In this document: positions 1 through 12,511 of the stretch, piece after piece
Layout of the letters: each line of letters starts with the position of its first letter
Position numbering within the stretch: position 1 is the stretch's first letter
Assembly: GCA_001600175.1 (NCBI GenBank)
Contig: BCJC01000004.1
Span: 1,116,001-1,180,000 of the forward strand
Direction of reading: 5' to 3'
Source: Erythrobasidium yunnanense
Taxonomy: Eukaryota; Basidiomycota; Cystobasidiomycetes; Erythrobasidiales; Erythrobasidiaceae
Length of the DNA: 64,000 nt
Position numbers and translations under genes: made by a program
Notes under the pieces: generated by a model
The model's database searches: none
Told to the model about the DNA's origin: nothing
The model's input: only the letters and a program-made list of their open reading frames with translations

Positions 1-294
1 AGACTTCGGGTCTGATTTTGGTAAAGAATGGCGCAATGGCTGCGATTTTGCGGTAACGTGGGGAGAACGTGTAAATACAGCCACGGGGTCGTCTTCCGTG
101 AAAGACAATCATCATGGCGTTTTGACGGGTGTTGACAGATAGGAGGATTATGGCGTGATACTCCAGGAACCTGCGCAGGAAGTACCGGCCGACGGTCCAC
201 TGTTTATCCGAGAAAATTCAGGCAGCGCATCAACACAAGTACTGAGGATGCGACAGTCAGTAAGTCCATGGTCGCTACATAGTCTGCCCGCGCA

Positions 295-3200
295 ATGTCA
301 CTGGTCAGAATCGGCGTTGATGTTGGAGGTAGGCGAAAAGCTCGCAGCATTAAGGCCGCATAGCATGCTGATGTGACAGTCTTGTAGGTACCTTCACCGA
401 TGCTGTTATACTAGACACGTCAAAGCACGCCCAGGAAGATCGCGGAGTGCTCGCTTTCTTCAAGACCCCAACGACTTCAGACCCTACGGATGGCATAGAG
501 ACTGCATTGAAAGCTGTACTGGCAGAAAGCAAGCTGGACAAAGCTCGCATATCTTCCGTCACTATCGGCACCACTGCCTTCTTGAACGCGGTAATCGAGC
601 GGGACAGGCGTCGTTTGAGCCGAGTTGCTGTCATTCGCCTGTCCAAGAGCTTTCTGCGCGACGTACGACCTCTGTGTGACTGGCCGCAAGATCTGGCTGC
701 TATCGTTCAAAGCTATGTCGGATATGCTGATGGAGGGCTCCACATCGACGGGTCTCAAGAGGCAGAAGTCATCGAAAGCCAGGTCATCGAACAATGCCAG
801 CAACTCCGGAAGCACAATGCGACAGCCGTCGTTGTAGCTGGCGTATACTCCCCCATTGACCGCGATTTCCATCAGGAAGAAGCGGTAAGAGCCATAATCG
901 CAAGGGAACTTCCCGAGATCGACGTGGTATGCTCGCACGAGGTAGCAAATATAGGTGAGCTTCCTATGAGTACTGGATATGCCTCCTTGCTGACTTGGCC
1001 GCCATCTCAAGGGTTTCTGGAACGAGAAAACGCATCAATACTGAACGCGTCAATTCTACGCTACGCTCGGCGGACTATTCGAAGTTTTCAGCAAGCCATT
1101 GTCAAATTGGAGCTTTCGCACTGTCCCCTCTACCTTACTCAGAATGACGGGACGGTGCTTGATGCCGTCTCAGCAGCTCGCGTACCTATTCGGACTTTCA
1201 GCTCCGGCGCGACCAACTCGATGCGAGGCGCTGCGTATCTCTCAGGCGCTACGTCCGGTCAAGACAAAGGCGAAGCAAGCATTGTCGTCGATATCGGCGG
1301 CACCACAACGGACGTTGGCATGATGCTGCCATCGGGTATGCCAAGGCAAGCTTCTGCATACGTATCCGTAACGGGCGTCAATGTCAACTACTCTCTGCCG
1401 GATCTGCACTCCGTTGGTCTCGGAGGGGGGTCGATAGTATCGCAGAACTCTGACGGTACGGCGACAGTCGGGCCTGCCTCAGTGGGGAGCAAGCTGGACG
1501 AGTTTCTCATCTTCGGCGGCAAGACAATCACCGCTACGGACATCGCAGTTGCTGCGGGCATGAGAAACGTCGGACAAAAAGCGAAAGTCCAGCATCTAAA
1601 CTCGAGTCTGATAAAGGCCGCCCAGGAGCGGATGCAGCATCTTCTAGAACAAGCTATTGATACTATCAAGACTTCGCCTGAAGATGTGCCCGTCTTTCTT
1701 ACCGGCGGTGGTTCCCTATTGGCACCTGAAATCATCAAGGGTGCATCCGTAGTCATCAAACCGCCATTTCACACTGTAGCCAATGCTGTCGGCGCGGCAT
1801 GTTCGAAAGTGGGCGCGACGATCGATATCATTCAAAATACATCCCAACACACTGCCGCCGAGGCGTCCGAAAAGGCGAAGTCACTCGCAATCGAGGCTAC
1901 CATCCAGGCCGGCGCGGTCGCACAGAGCGTATACATTGCGAAGCTCGATGTCATGCCTATCCCGTATCTGGAGAACCAAGTTCGTTCAGTCGTGACAGCT
2001 ATCGGCGACTTAGACGAGACCAGGTCGCAAATTCAGCAGAATTCCGAAGATCTGCTAGAGAACACGGCGTTCAGCTTGCAAGAGATCGAACCTTCACAAG
2101 ATCTGAAGCCGCTGAATCAACAAGGAGCAGTCGATCATGCAAAGTACATTCCTTCGGTAGCTGCGAACCCCGTTTCGAAAGTACGAGAATGGACACTTAG
2201 CAAGACGGACCTCGACTATATCGCCGATGGCTGCTATCTGCTCGGGTGTGGAGGAGGAGGCAATCCAAATGCAGGCCGGCTTCAACTTCGCGATATGATA
2301 GATGCTGGCTACAGCATACGAGTCGTGGACGTATCTTCACTGAAAGATGATGCCTTGGTGTATTGGGGTGGAAGAATGGGCGCGCCAGCTGCGATATCGG
2401 AAAGGCTGCAAGCTCACGAGACGGTGTTGGCGATTCGAGCACTTATGGACTTCCTAGGCCATCAGTCTTTTGATGCGGCTATGGGCCTCGAGATTGGCGG
2501 ATCCAATGGCATGGAACCTTTCCTTTGGGGCTCTTCGCGGTTCTTCGATCGACCTGTCATAGATGGCGACTTTATGGGGCGGGCGAACCCCATGTGCTGG
2601 CAGACTACCCTGACTGTACACCTTCCTGGCGAATTCGTACCTTGTGCAATCGATTCGGGCTCAGGCAGTACTATGCTTATGACGAAAGCTGCTCGAGACG
2701 AAGCTGTCGACAAGCCTCTGCGAGGTGCTATCTCCGAGATGGGCTCTCTCGTAGGATTAGCGCCAAAACCTACCAAGGTGCTGTATGCTAAGCGGCATGG
2801 CGTGCTCAATACCGTCTCGCTAGCATGGAGAATTGGGCGAGCTATCGCAAGAGCCGAAGCTAGCAATACTACCTCACGCGTCGCCGAGTTGATCATTGAT
2901 GAAGTAGGAGGATCTCAGAGCGCAAAAGTACTCTTCCAAGGCAAGATCTGCAACATTGAACGAACGCTTCACAAAGGTCTTTCAGTTGGCGTGCTGCATA
3001 TCATGGAGAGCCAATCATACGACCTCAAGCTGGCGACCGTTGCTCAAGGCGGCATCCTGCGTATCCCCTTTATTAATGAGAACATACTCGCAGAACATAC
3101 TCCGTCAGGCGGCGTACCGCGTATTCTAGCCACCGTCCCCGATCTCATCGCGCTCATTGACCGGGATACGGGTCGAGCAGTCGGTGTGCCTGAATACAGA

Positions 3201-3374
3201 TACGGCTGTCACGTAGTGGTCCTTGGGATCGCGTGTTCTCCGAGATGGACGGAGACTCCACGAGGCCTTGAAGTCGGAGGGCCGAAGAGCTACGGCTACG
3301 ATCTAGAGTACAAGCCTCTGGGCGTGTACAGCGAGCCTCGTAGCGTTGTAGAGGAATATTGCAAGCAGGAGTAA
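295..3374 (+). CDS. Hydantoinase/oxoprolinase-like protein with C-terminal DUF917-like domain
   Basis: Two exons, 295-328 and 388-3374 (intron 329-387, GT-AG), giving about 1006 residues. The ATG at 295 starts MSLVRIGVDVGG, and splicing completes the phosphate-binding motif VDVGGTFTDAVILD of the Hydant_A N-terminal fold. The acidic DIGGTTTDVG motif near residue 295 starts the hydantoinase A core, with GLGGGSI shortly after. From about residue 590 the sequence changes to a DUF917-like domain (LLGCGGGGNPNAG, MGLEIGGSNG). Members act in ATP-dependent or desulfurising opening of hydantoin-type rings; the substrate here is not readable from sequence. The family is patchily distributed in fungi and more usual in bacteria, but the intron inside the N-terminal motif shows a eukaryotic gene. 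It converges on MOB1. Family assignment is firm, exact reaction is not. Confidence 0.88.
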
Positions 3375-3688
3375 TGATGCTCCCTTGCTATTGACGTTAC
3401 TGCTCTGACACTTGCTTTCGATGTAAGAGCACACTCAGTATTTATACTTCCCTCGTCTATTGGCTTTTTCTCTGAGACAATTGAGGAGGAGGCTGAAACG
3501 GCAGTATTATGCAGGCATGGACAGAAAGAACCGGAAAGCTGATAACAACAAGCGGGCAGGCCAGGATTCTGTACTTACACGGCGAAGAAAGAGAGCATTA
3601 ATTGTGTAAACACTGAAAGACTGTCTGAGAAGGGAGGAAACTGATGCATGCATGGAAATGGCAGAAGGTTGCGCGGAAGACCGGGCAT
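3375..3688. other. Convergent intergenic region, hydantoinase-like / MOB1
   Basis: About 310 nt between two convergent stop codons, expected to hold both 3' UTRs. No open frame of note, no RNA gene and no repeat seen beyond the short palindromic run gatgcatgcatgg near 3643. Confidence 0.6.
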
Positions 3689-4925
3689 TTAAGCGTCTTC
3701 CTTGAGGATCGTCTCGTTCAGCTCGACCAGCGGCGCCAGTTCCTTCGTGTCGATAAGGTCGAACTGCCAGTCATATCAGTCTCGTTTTTCTGTCTGTTGC
3801 GTATAGATTGAGTGAAAGCCTTACTTCGGTCACGAACAGCAAGAAATGCCGATAGCTCGTGTTGATGTGCGCTGGAGACAGCGTTACATAATGTCAGTCA
3901 TATTCAGTGAACATGCGGGAAGTGAACACACCCTCGATACTTAGCGCGCACAGCTGTGCGAAATGATGGTTGTATAGATGTGCGTAGACCCTGAAGAGTC
4001 TCCGCACGATCGACTTGACAGTCGCTCGGAAATTCTTAGGGAAGGGCACGCCTGAAGATTTACGGCAGAATTCAGTGGAGGATCGCTAATGCAGGGAAGG
4101 GACAGCACTTGCCGATTTTCGAAGGGAAGATGGCTTCGTCGTCCAGCATGCCTTGTACCCAATTCATGAGCTGATCGACGTAGTCTGTCATACATATGTC
4201 GACGAGTTTTACAGGATCATATGCTTTAGCTGCATCGATGGCGATAGGGTGGGTGGATTTATAGGCTCACCCGGCGCAGAAAGCTTTGTGGGCTTCTTGT
4301 AGTTTACACCGTCTTGCCAGTGGTATTCGTATCTAAATACGTACTCAGTCCAGTTGTGTGAACAGTGTTTAAGCCCGTGCGACCACGCCCACCTCGGACC
4401 GGCTGTCATGACAGGACATTCCTCGTTGCTACAGAATTCAGTGATGGTTCCATAGAGCATATTGATCTGATTGAAGAAATCGACGGCTGTATCGCAGTGC
4501 CAATAACGTCAGATGGGAATAGGGAACGCGTCTTGTAGATGAGACACACTGTTGACGGCTAGCCATTCGTTGAGATCTTCGCCTTCGGGCAGTATTACAG
4601 CTTGACGTAGGTTTCCAGATCCAAGTGTCGCTTCTGCGTATCTGCGACGAACGCACACACCAAGACGGACGGTCTCAGCTTGATTCCAGCTCGATAATCG
4701 CTGGCCAATATTCGCGCCCACTTCTTGAGCTGATACTGCTTCGTTCCCTCTGCAGCGTTCTGTGAAGCATGAGCTCAGCTATCTAGCTGAATGTTTTCAG
4801 TCCTCGACGCGCGCGCTGACCCTCTTTGGCTTGAACGTCTTCTGTTTCCCACTGGGTCAGCAATCATCAGCTTCACAGTACTCTATCGGGATCATTGCTG
4901 CTCACAGCCCGCTGAAGAATGACAT
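3689..4925 (-). CDS. MOB1: MOB1-type kinase activator (Mob1/phocein)
   Basis: Ten exons on the minus strand: 4925-4906, 4851-4821, 4759-4722, 4641-4550, 4486-4393, 4332-4271, 4184-4113, 4051-3932, 3871-3835, 3773-3689. The spliced product is 216 residues, the usual MOB1 length. It begins [17 protein letters not shown] and contains [32 protein letters not shown], the zinc-binding C..ECPVM and YEYHW, and [20 protein letters not shown]1 binds and activates NDR/LATS kinases (Dbf2/Sid2 class) in mitotic exit and septation. Intron 4052-4112 starts GC instead of GT (gcaagt...cag) and is needed to join SKIG to VPFPKNF. Every coding exon is short, so no long open frame reveals the gene. It is divergent from the Skt5-like gene. 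Identity is very secure. Confidence 0.95.
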
Positions 4926-5489
4926 TGCGACGATGTGGAATAGAGTTGACGAGGATCAAGCTGGCTGGCCGGGCTTTCCTGGTTCGCAAATCAAGTCGAG
5001 ACAGCTTAAAGCACCATCTATAGCTTTGTTGTTGGTGTAGACACGTTATGATAGTCATAGCTTGCTCGAATGCGCACTTTCTCTACTCGCATTTGTCATG
5101 ATTTTGCATCTTGCCGTGACACCACCACTTCAATATTCTCGCGATGCAGTATAGGTAGCAAGCATTCGATACGAACGACACAGAAGTAGCATCACGACAG
5201 TATACAAGATAGAGACAGGGCAAGCTACGCTTTGGAAGGATCAGCCCAGCCCAGGCTCAACGACGATGGTCGAATGGATCCAGCAGCCAGCAGGATCAGG
5301 GCAGGCAGCGACATCGAGGTCAGTCTACGTTGAAATGGATCCATCGTATAAGATCTCCCAGCTCATCGCCCTCGTCGTATTTGTGCACTTTGCAGCCACA
5401 GCCAACAACCTCACACTCCAGGCCTAAGTCAAGGTCAAGGGGAGCTGCGAAGAGGAGCCGACGCTAGCAATACCAACTATTCTGGACAT
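4926..5489. promoter_or_regulatory. Divergent intergenic region, MOB1 / Skt5-like
   Basis: About 560 nt between divergent start codons, which must contain both promoters and 5' leaders. I see no conserved operator-like motif, hairpin or RNA gene. The stretch just before 5490 is purine-rich and looks like leader sequence. Confidence 0.45.
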
Positions 5490-8400
5490 ATGAACAATCA
5501 AGACACTCCCCATTCATCAGCGATTGGAACGACGCTCAACTTGGCACCGCAGCTCCCAGCCAAGGACAGTAAACAGCGCTCGAGCATGGCCATATCGCAT
5601 CAACAGAGTAGCATGTCATCTATGAATGGTGCATCTGACGGTATAACATACCCTGCAAACTGCCACCAGCGTGGGCCATCTCAGTATACGCAGCAGCATC
5701 ACCATACGGCATCAGGCTCATCATCGAACTATCACGATGCCTTACCTTCACAGAATCCATCACCTAGAAAGCAGCTACCATCATTAGATACATCTGGCCG
5801 GCCCATGCAGGCTCAACAGCGCGCAATGCCCGCGCAATCTCCGTCATCATTCCCAACACCATCGTCCTCTTCTTCTTCAGCTTCGCAAGGTCAAAGAACG
5901 ACTTCAAATAGCCAAATAGTATCGCCAATACCCCAGAGGCGACACCTGCCTTCGCTGCCTGAGCCTGGAGAGCCATCAAGGCCACCGAGTGCCAGCGATC
6001 AGCAGGCCCGGCCTTCGAGTTTCTTTGGCACATTGAACGACACTGCAAGCGCGAGTGGATCTACTATTTCGCAACAGCAGCAGCAACAGCAAAGACAAAC
6101 GCCTCAGTTGCGGGTGCAAGAGACGGAAAGACCCCGAATCAGTTCTTTCTTCGGCGGGCTCGACGATCATGGAGCAGGACTTGGGCCTCGTTCTGCAGGA
6201 GGTCTGGCAGGCTCAGACTATGTAGACTCTCCTATCTCAGCAGATGAGCAGCCTTCAAGGCGATACACGCCTTCGCCTGCCTCATCAGCGGGAAATCAAC
6301 ATGCTCCTCGATCGGCTGGACCCAGTACTTCCAGAAGGTCACATCTGCCAAATATCCCTTCCCAGTCTTCGTCTTCCTCTACTGTATTCCCTACTGCTGG
6401 TCCATCGTCGCAACAGGCGATGTACCGCTCAGCGAGCCAGCCTCTAGATGCGCGGTATGGTCAGCCAGGAACGGCGTCTACCTCGCAACCTCCGCAGGGG
6501 CAATATAATCCAGCTCAACGGTCCTCGTTCTACGGCATGGAAGGTCACTATCCCATCTCCTCGTCGATCGCATCTACCTCCAATGACCCCCAATCACGGG
6601 CGCGAAGCGAAGGTCGATACTCTCCGGGCTCTTCACGAGCTCCCTCGCAGTCTCTCCCTCGAAGTGAAACAGGCCACTCTCAGTACTCCACGAATCAGCT
6701 CCAGCAAGAACGGCGTCGAGTGTCATCATGGACGACCCGCTCAAACCCTTCTTCTGTATATGGCTTGAATGCATTATCGCAGAATCTTGGGGGTGGTGGA
6801 GACACAGGAAGCGTGAATGGCGTACCACCCGTTCCTGTGCTTTCACAAGCCCATCTCCGACCAGGCGATCGAGCTTCTCTACTCTCACACCAGAAAACAC
6901 TAGAAGCGTATCGCGCAAACGTGAAAAAGACAAACGACCCGGATATCACATATGAATTCGCGACGTTCATGCTTGGGATAGCCAAAGAGATGGCGCAGCT
7001 CGAACACTCACAACAGCATGGCAGGAGCTCATCTACGCAAGTCAGTGAGGAGAACCTCCTAGCTAGTTTACAAGATCATTCGGCGTCACCGTCGCCTGAT
7101 CCGAGCATGTCATTCCACTCAAGAAGCTCTGGCTCGTCGGGCGATCTCCATTCTTCAAACAGTAATTCCAACGGTGGCCTCGCTTCAGGCTATGGCGCTG
7201 CTCTATCTTCAGCAGCAGCCGGCAAAAGACGGACTACATCATCTCAATCGCCCAACCCTTCTTCTCTACATCTCTCGGTACATACGAATAATACAGGAGG
7301 CACAGCTTCTCCTCCCGGTACTTCTCCTTCTACACAGTCATCAATGGCGGATCGCAAAGCACTCGTCAATGAAGCTATAGCCCTTCTTAAACGGAATGCA
7401 GATAGAGGTCATTATCAATCGCAGTTCTTCTTGGCAGACTGCTACTCGCAAGGCATAGGGACCGGTCGACGAGGGTCTAATTCCGGGTTGAAAGATTTCG
7501 GGATAGACAAGAACGGAGGACAAGCTTCTACCTCAAACGGGGATGCAAATGGATCCAACAATACATCACCTACAACCACCTCGAAACCCGATTATGATAA
7601 AGCTCTCATGCTGTACACCTCAGCAGCGAAGCATGGGCATGTGCCTTCATATTTCCGCGCCGGACAGTGTTTCGAGAATGGCTGGGGTTGCCGCAAAGAT
7701 AGTGCGAAAGCCGTGCAGTTCTACCGAAAAGCAGCGAGCCACGCATATGCAGCTGCGATGTATCGCCTCGGCATCGCTGAGCTGAATGGGGAATTGGGGT
7801 TAAAGGATAGGCAGAAAGAAGGATTTAAATGGTTGAAACGTGTTGCTGAGCTCGCGGAGACGAGCGGAGACGAAGTTACGGACGCTGCTCTCATTCAACA
7901 ACAACAAGCACAGCAAAACGGCGGCGATCAATATATACACGAAGACCCTATACTGCTAGACCCTTCGAACCCACTGGCAGAACCGTCGGCGAGGGCATGT
8001 GCTGTTCAAGCATTGCATGAACTGGCATTACTGCATGAGAGGGGCATACACAATGTAGTATTCGTGGATAACGAATATGCGGCTGAATTGTTGGCGAGAG
8101 CAAGCGAGTTGGGTTACGCACCTTCGGCTTACAAGCTTGGAGAATGCTACGAGTATGGAAAGATGGGATGTCCGCAGGATAGTGCGCTCTCAATACACTA
8201 CTACAGTAAGTACTCCTTTCGCTCGTGGTCCTAGTACAAGCAATGCTAAGAATGCCTTGTCTCCGCAGATATCGCTGCCCAGCAGAATCACCGAGAAGCA
8301 TGCTTTGCCCTCACTGCTTGGTATCTTGTCGGCTCGCCGGGCGTATTGCCCCAGTCTGATACGGAAGCCTATTTATGGGCGAAAAAGGCCGCTGAGCAAG

Positions 8401-8825
8401 GCCTCGCAAAGGCAGAATACGCTGTTGGGTGAGTAACATACGCCAGGAGATACGCGAACTAGCTGACTGAGCCTCATATCTTCAGCTACTTCACCGAAGT
8501 GGGCATCGGCACCGTCCGCGATGAGCGAGAAGCCATCTCATGGTTCCGGCGCGCTGCAGAGCATGGCGATAAACGAGCCGTGACGCGCTTACGCACCCTA
8601 GGCGGCGTAGCGATGTATCCCTCCCCTCCGAACTCGCCTACCAAGGGGAAAGGCAGCATCAACGAACCGATAGGTGGAGGCAGCAGGATGAGCGTCATGG
8701 GTCTAGGAGGCAAGAAGAATAGTATAACTTCGAATCATAGACAGAAGAGATCGACAATGAGTGGAATAAGCTCTGCAGGCCCGACCAACGGAAAGAAGAC
8801 AGACGGAGATTGTCTGGTAATGTAA
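5490..8825 (+). CDS. Skt5/Chs4-like chitin synthase activator with Sel1 repeats and CAAX box
   Basis: Three exons (5490-8205, 8269-8428, 8486-8825), about 1071 residues. The first ~450 residues are Ser/Pro/Gln-rich and probably disordered. A conserved block follows (AYRANVKKTNDPDITYEFA), and from about residue 615 a run of Sel1-type TPR repeats (ALMLYTSAAKHGHVPSYFRA, GECYEYGKMGCPQDSALSI, YFTEVGIGTVRDEREAISWF). The protein ends CLVM, a CAAX box; M in the last position favours farnesylation. The yeast homologue recruits and activates chitin synthase III at the bud neck and is prenylated as well. Repeats in this C-terminal order plus CAAX make Skt5/Chs4 the best match. The start is the first ATG of the long frame and is not independently fixed. 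Confidence 0.9.
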
Positions 8826-9413
8826 AAACATCTTGGTCGTTAATGATCCTGCATCAAGCAACGAAAATCGCAAGTATACGAAACAAGCAGCATATACGAA
8901 TGACTTCATGCCTACGAGGACCAAATGGACAATGCACAGTTTCGACATTTCCGCAAAACGAGTCTACATCGCACTCTGCCACATCAGGCAATGGTAGTTT
9001 GTACTTATACCGGCTTTCGTATGCTTCACTAGCGTACACTGGCTCACCGCGCATATTACACCCTAGGCCTGAAAAGGTCCTTCTTCTCCGTCGTTCAGAC
9101 ATACCCTCCTTCTTCTGTTCAACTAATGATAGCTGTGTTGTTCAGGTGCTAGAGATAGTCAGTGTCGCGTTATTGTTCTGCTGTTCAGTTTAAGGGAGAA
9201 AATAGATGTGCATGAGATGATATGCCCGGATCCAAAAAGGCTGACTCTCCGCAAAGTAGACATGTTGAGTATCATTGCAGTACTCTGATCTAGCTTCACT
9301 TGCTGCCTGCTGCCCTGCTCATACATTTTTCATCTTTCCCTGATTGGCCGTTGAGAGCCTTGCTTTTCTGGCGACAAAACGAACAACCCAAAAGCACCAA
9401 TTACTTCTTCACG
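8826..9413. other. Intergenic region, Skt5-like / QCR2
   Basis: About 590 nt between two genes on the same strand: 3' UTR of the Skt5-like gene, then the QCR2 promoter and leader. Open frames here lack protein-like composition. No hairpin, repeat or tRNA seen. Confidence 0.45.
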
Positions 9414-10992
9414 ATGGCCTCGTCTTTGCGCCTGAGCGGGCGACGCATCGCTCGTTCTCTGCCTTCATCAACTCTGCCAGCTCAGCGAGGGTACGCTGTC
9501 CAGGCAGCAGCTCAAACGGCAGACTTCAGCGTGTCGAGCACAGCAGAAGGCATCAAAGTCGCTACGTTGGACGAAGGCTTACCCACCAGCGCAATCACCG
9601 TCGCTATCAAAGCTGGCGCAAGATACGAGAGCCAGCCCGGTCTGTCCCATGTCCTCAAGAACTTTGTCTTCAAGGTGCGCGAACAACCACGAGAGCTTTG
9701 TACCCTCTGGACATTGACTGATGTGGTTGATGTGTTAGAACACAGACAAACGATCTGCCCTCAGAATCATCAGAGAAACCGAGCTTTTGGGAGGTGTCCT
9801 TTCCAGCAGCTTGACGAGGGAACACCTCTTCCTGACGGCCGAATGCATGCGAGGGGATGAGTGAGTAATAGTCATATGCTTCATACAATACCTGAACAAG
9901 ATAGCTGAATCGGGTGCCATCTTCTCGCAGAGCCTACTTTGCTGAGATTCTAGGGGACGTCCTCGTTCAGAGCAAGTTTGCAGCACACGAGTACCATGAA
10001 GAAGTCGTCCCAAGCGTGGCAGTAGAGTACGAGCAAGCGATACAATCTCCCGACGTGCTTGCCCTCGACCTAGCACACCAGCTCGCTTTCCGACGAGGAC
10101 TGGGCAACTCCCTTTTCGCAACCCCGCATCTTCACGTCGACTTGCAGTCTGTCGTCGCATATGGCCGCAGTGTATTCGCACAACCATCAAACTTGGCAGT
10201 CCTCGCTTCGGGCGTTGAGGGAGGTGCTTTCAGCAACCTTGTCGGGGAGTTCTTCACTGGCTCTTCAGCTTCAGCCTCTGCCTCTTCATCCGCCGCTGCA
10301 CGCTCTTCGACTCAATCAAAGTACTACGGAGGAGAGATGAGAGTCGCACATACTGCTCATGGAGGATCAGAGCTCGGCTCCCTTCTAGTCGCTTTCGAAG
10401 GCGGCGCCCAAAATGCACCAGAATACGCTGTCCTCCGCACTCTTCTAGGAGGTGAAAACTCCATCAAATGGACAAACGGTCTTTCTCCCTTGTCGAAACT
10501 CACTCCTCTCGTTGGAGGGCAATACAAGCCTGCCGTGAAATCGTTCAACCTCCACTACTCCGATGCTGGTCTTCTTGGGTTCTTCGTACAAGCACCAACG
10601 AAACAAGTTGGAGAGATCGCTTCGGGTGCTGTAGCTGCCCTCAAAGCGGCTGCTGCTGGTGTAAAGGAGGAGGACCTCAAGCGCGCCATCGCAAAGACCA
10701 AGTTCCAGGCTGCAAATGTATTGGAGAGCCGAGTCGCAAGGCAAGAGCTCATTGGCGCACAGGTGCGACTGTCATTTCCTCGGAATCATACATCATTTAA
10801 CGCCTTCGCTTGTTTTACCAGCTCCTCGAGTCTGGCAAGGTCTCGTCGCTCCAGGAAGCGTTCGCACTCACCGACAAAGTCACAGCGAAGCAAGTGCAGG
10901 ATGCAGCCAAGGCCGCTCTCAAGAGCAAGCCTACCCTCGTTGCGATCGGCGACACGCATAGCCTGCCATACACCGACGAGCTCGGTCTGTAA
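9414..10992 (+). CDS. QCR2: Ubiquinol-cytochrome c reductase core protein 2, mitochondrial
   Basis: Four exons (9414-9674, 9739-9860, 9931-10762, 10822-10992), 461 residues. The N-terminus MASSLRLSGRRIARSLPSS is Arg/Ser-rich without acids, a matrix-targeting signal. The mature part is an M16 peptidase-type fold: AGARYESQPGLSHVLKNFVF, ETELLGGVLSSSLTREH, LGGENSIKWTNGLSPLS and the C-terminal AFALTDKVTAKQVQDAAKAA. The HxxEH zinc site of active processing peptidases is absent (SHVLKN in its place), as expected of core protein 2. It is a structural subunit of complex III in the inner membrane. Splice phases all agree, so the model is firm. Confidence 0.93.
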
Positions 10993-11369
10993 TCTAAAGT
11001 ATACCAATACCATGTCATTTGGGAAGGCTAGATCTATGATTGTGCTGAAATAGATGGTCCAAAAGCCATGAGTTGTCTGACATGACGTGCTCTCAGCTCG
11101 CTTCTTTCGAGCAAGTACCCTGGCTGATCTTACCCGACTTGCATACAGTCTTGCTGTGTGCCTGTTCAGCATTCTACGTCGTATGGTATCTTCTGTGGAA
11201 TACTTTCCGTCAGCGAAATTGCCCTTGCCGTCAACGATGACGCACGTGGACGAGTGAGATCATCAGGAAACTAGGGGAATGGAGATTCAAAGAAAGCTTC
11301 AAGCAAATCCACAGCTTGTCTCTGCTTCAATCAGAAGGATATTCTAACAAATCAACACATCTATCTATC
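10993..11369. other. Intergenic region, QCR2 / Gly-rich gene
   Basis: About 380 nt between same-strand genes. No gene or RNA structure recognised. Confidence 0.45.
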
Positions 11370-12511
11370 ATGACTCAACCAGGACACCAACAGGGAAACA
11401 TCCCCACTTCGTACGAAGGAACTCCTCCCGTACAGAACTTCGCAGCTCCCTCGCACCATCTGTCGACAGAGCAGAGCAAGGAGGTCGTAGCTCTTGCTGA
11501 GGCATCCCACAAAGACACCCAGGGAGGCTTCATGGGCCAGAACACTGGCTCCTCCGGCTTGACTGGATCGCATGGATCCAGCGGATTCGGATCGAGTGCA
11601 ACTGACAACATCGCAAGCACTCTTGGAGGCGGCACTGGATCTGCTACGAGATCGCACGGTGTCACCGGCGGTGAATACGGTGAGCTTGCACTTCCCTCTT
11701 TCCGCTAAAGACATGCGCTGATCTCTTATTATAGAGCGAACAGGCAATGACCTCACCGGCAACAGAACCGGCTTGACAAGCGGTAGCGGTGCTGGTCTTG
11801 GATCTTCCCACCACGATTCCTCTTCTCACTCTCACGGTCTCGGCCGGCGCTGCTGGTGTTGGTGCTGGTGCAGCTGGTGCAGGCGTCTATGGCTCGAACA
11901 TCGGCAGTCACGGCGACAGCAGCGCTCGAGGAGGCGCATCTGCCGTATCAGCCAAGCAGTCTGGAAAGGGAGGTGAACTCACCGATCACGAGTTCCGAAA
12001 CACTGCTCCTTCCGGAACACTTGAGAACAAGCTTCAAGATGAGCTCGAGCGAAACGCTAGAAAAGCTGGTACACACGCTTCTGGATTCGGTGTACAGGGT
12101 ACGCCCGCTGGATCAGCCAGCCTAGGCTCCGGAACCACTTCTGGTCTCACCGGCCACAACACAACTGGTGCTGGATACGCTGCACCAGGCCAGCAGTACA
12201 GCTCTGCTCAGACTGGTACTACTGGTCTCGGAAGCGGACACCACTCTTCTGCTGCACCGCTCGCGGGAGCAGCTGGTGTAGGTGCCGTCGGTACAGGTGC
12301 TGCAGGCTACGGTGCAACACACGGTCAGCAAGGACTGTCAGGCCACCCAGAGCAGGCAGGAACAGGTGGACACCTCGCCGACCAGATCCACGGTCTAGGA
12401 ACAGAGCGCCCTCTTCATGCCGCTGAAGGTCACTTCGGTAGCATGCAGGACCACAAGCGATCGAACGAAGAGGCCGCTCATCTGCCAGGAACAGAAGGAA
12501 GACGCGCATAA
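11370..12511 (+). CDS. Gly/Ser/Ala-rich low-complexity protein of unknown function
   Basis: Starts MTQPGHQQGN at 11370. Exon 1 is 11370-11679, intron 11680-11734, exon 2 from 11735. The product is rich in Gly, Ser, Ala, Thr and His, hydrophilic, without signal peptide or membrane segment, and resembles LEA/dehydrin-type stress proteins in composition only. The only less biased parts are LTDHEFRNTAPSGTLENKLQ and the C-terminus HFGSMQDHKRSNEEAAHLPG. The frame of the first part (ending SSSHSHG) does not continue into the frame of the second part (AAGAGVYGSN, to the stop at 12511). Either a short intron such as 11837-11882 (46 nt, weak GTCTCG donor, CAG acceptor) or a one-base frame break near 11841 explains this. 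Family not recognised. Confidence 0.7.
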
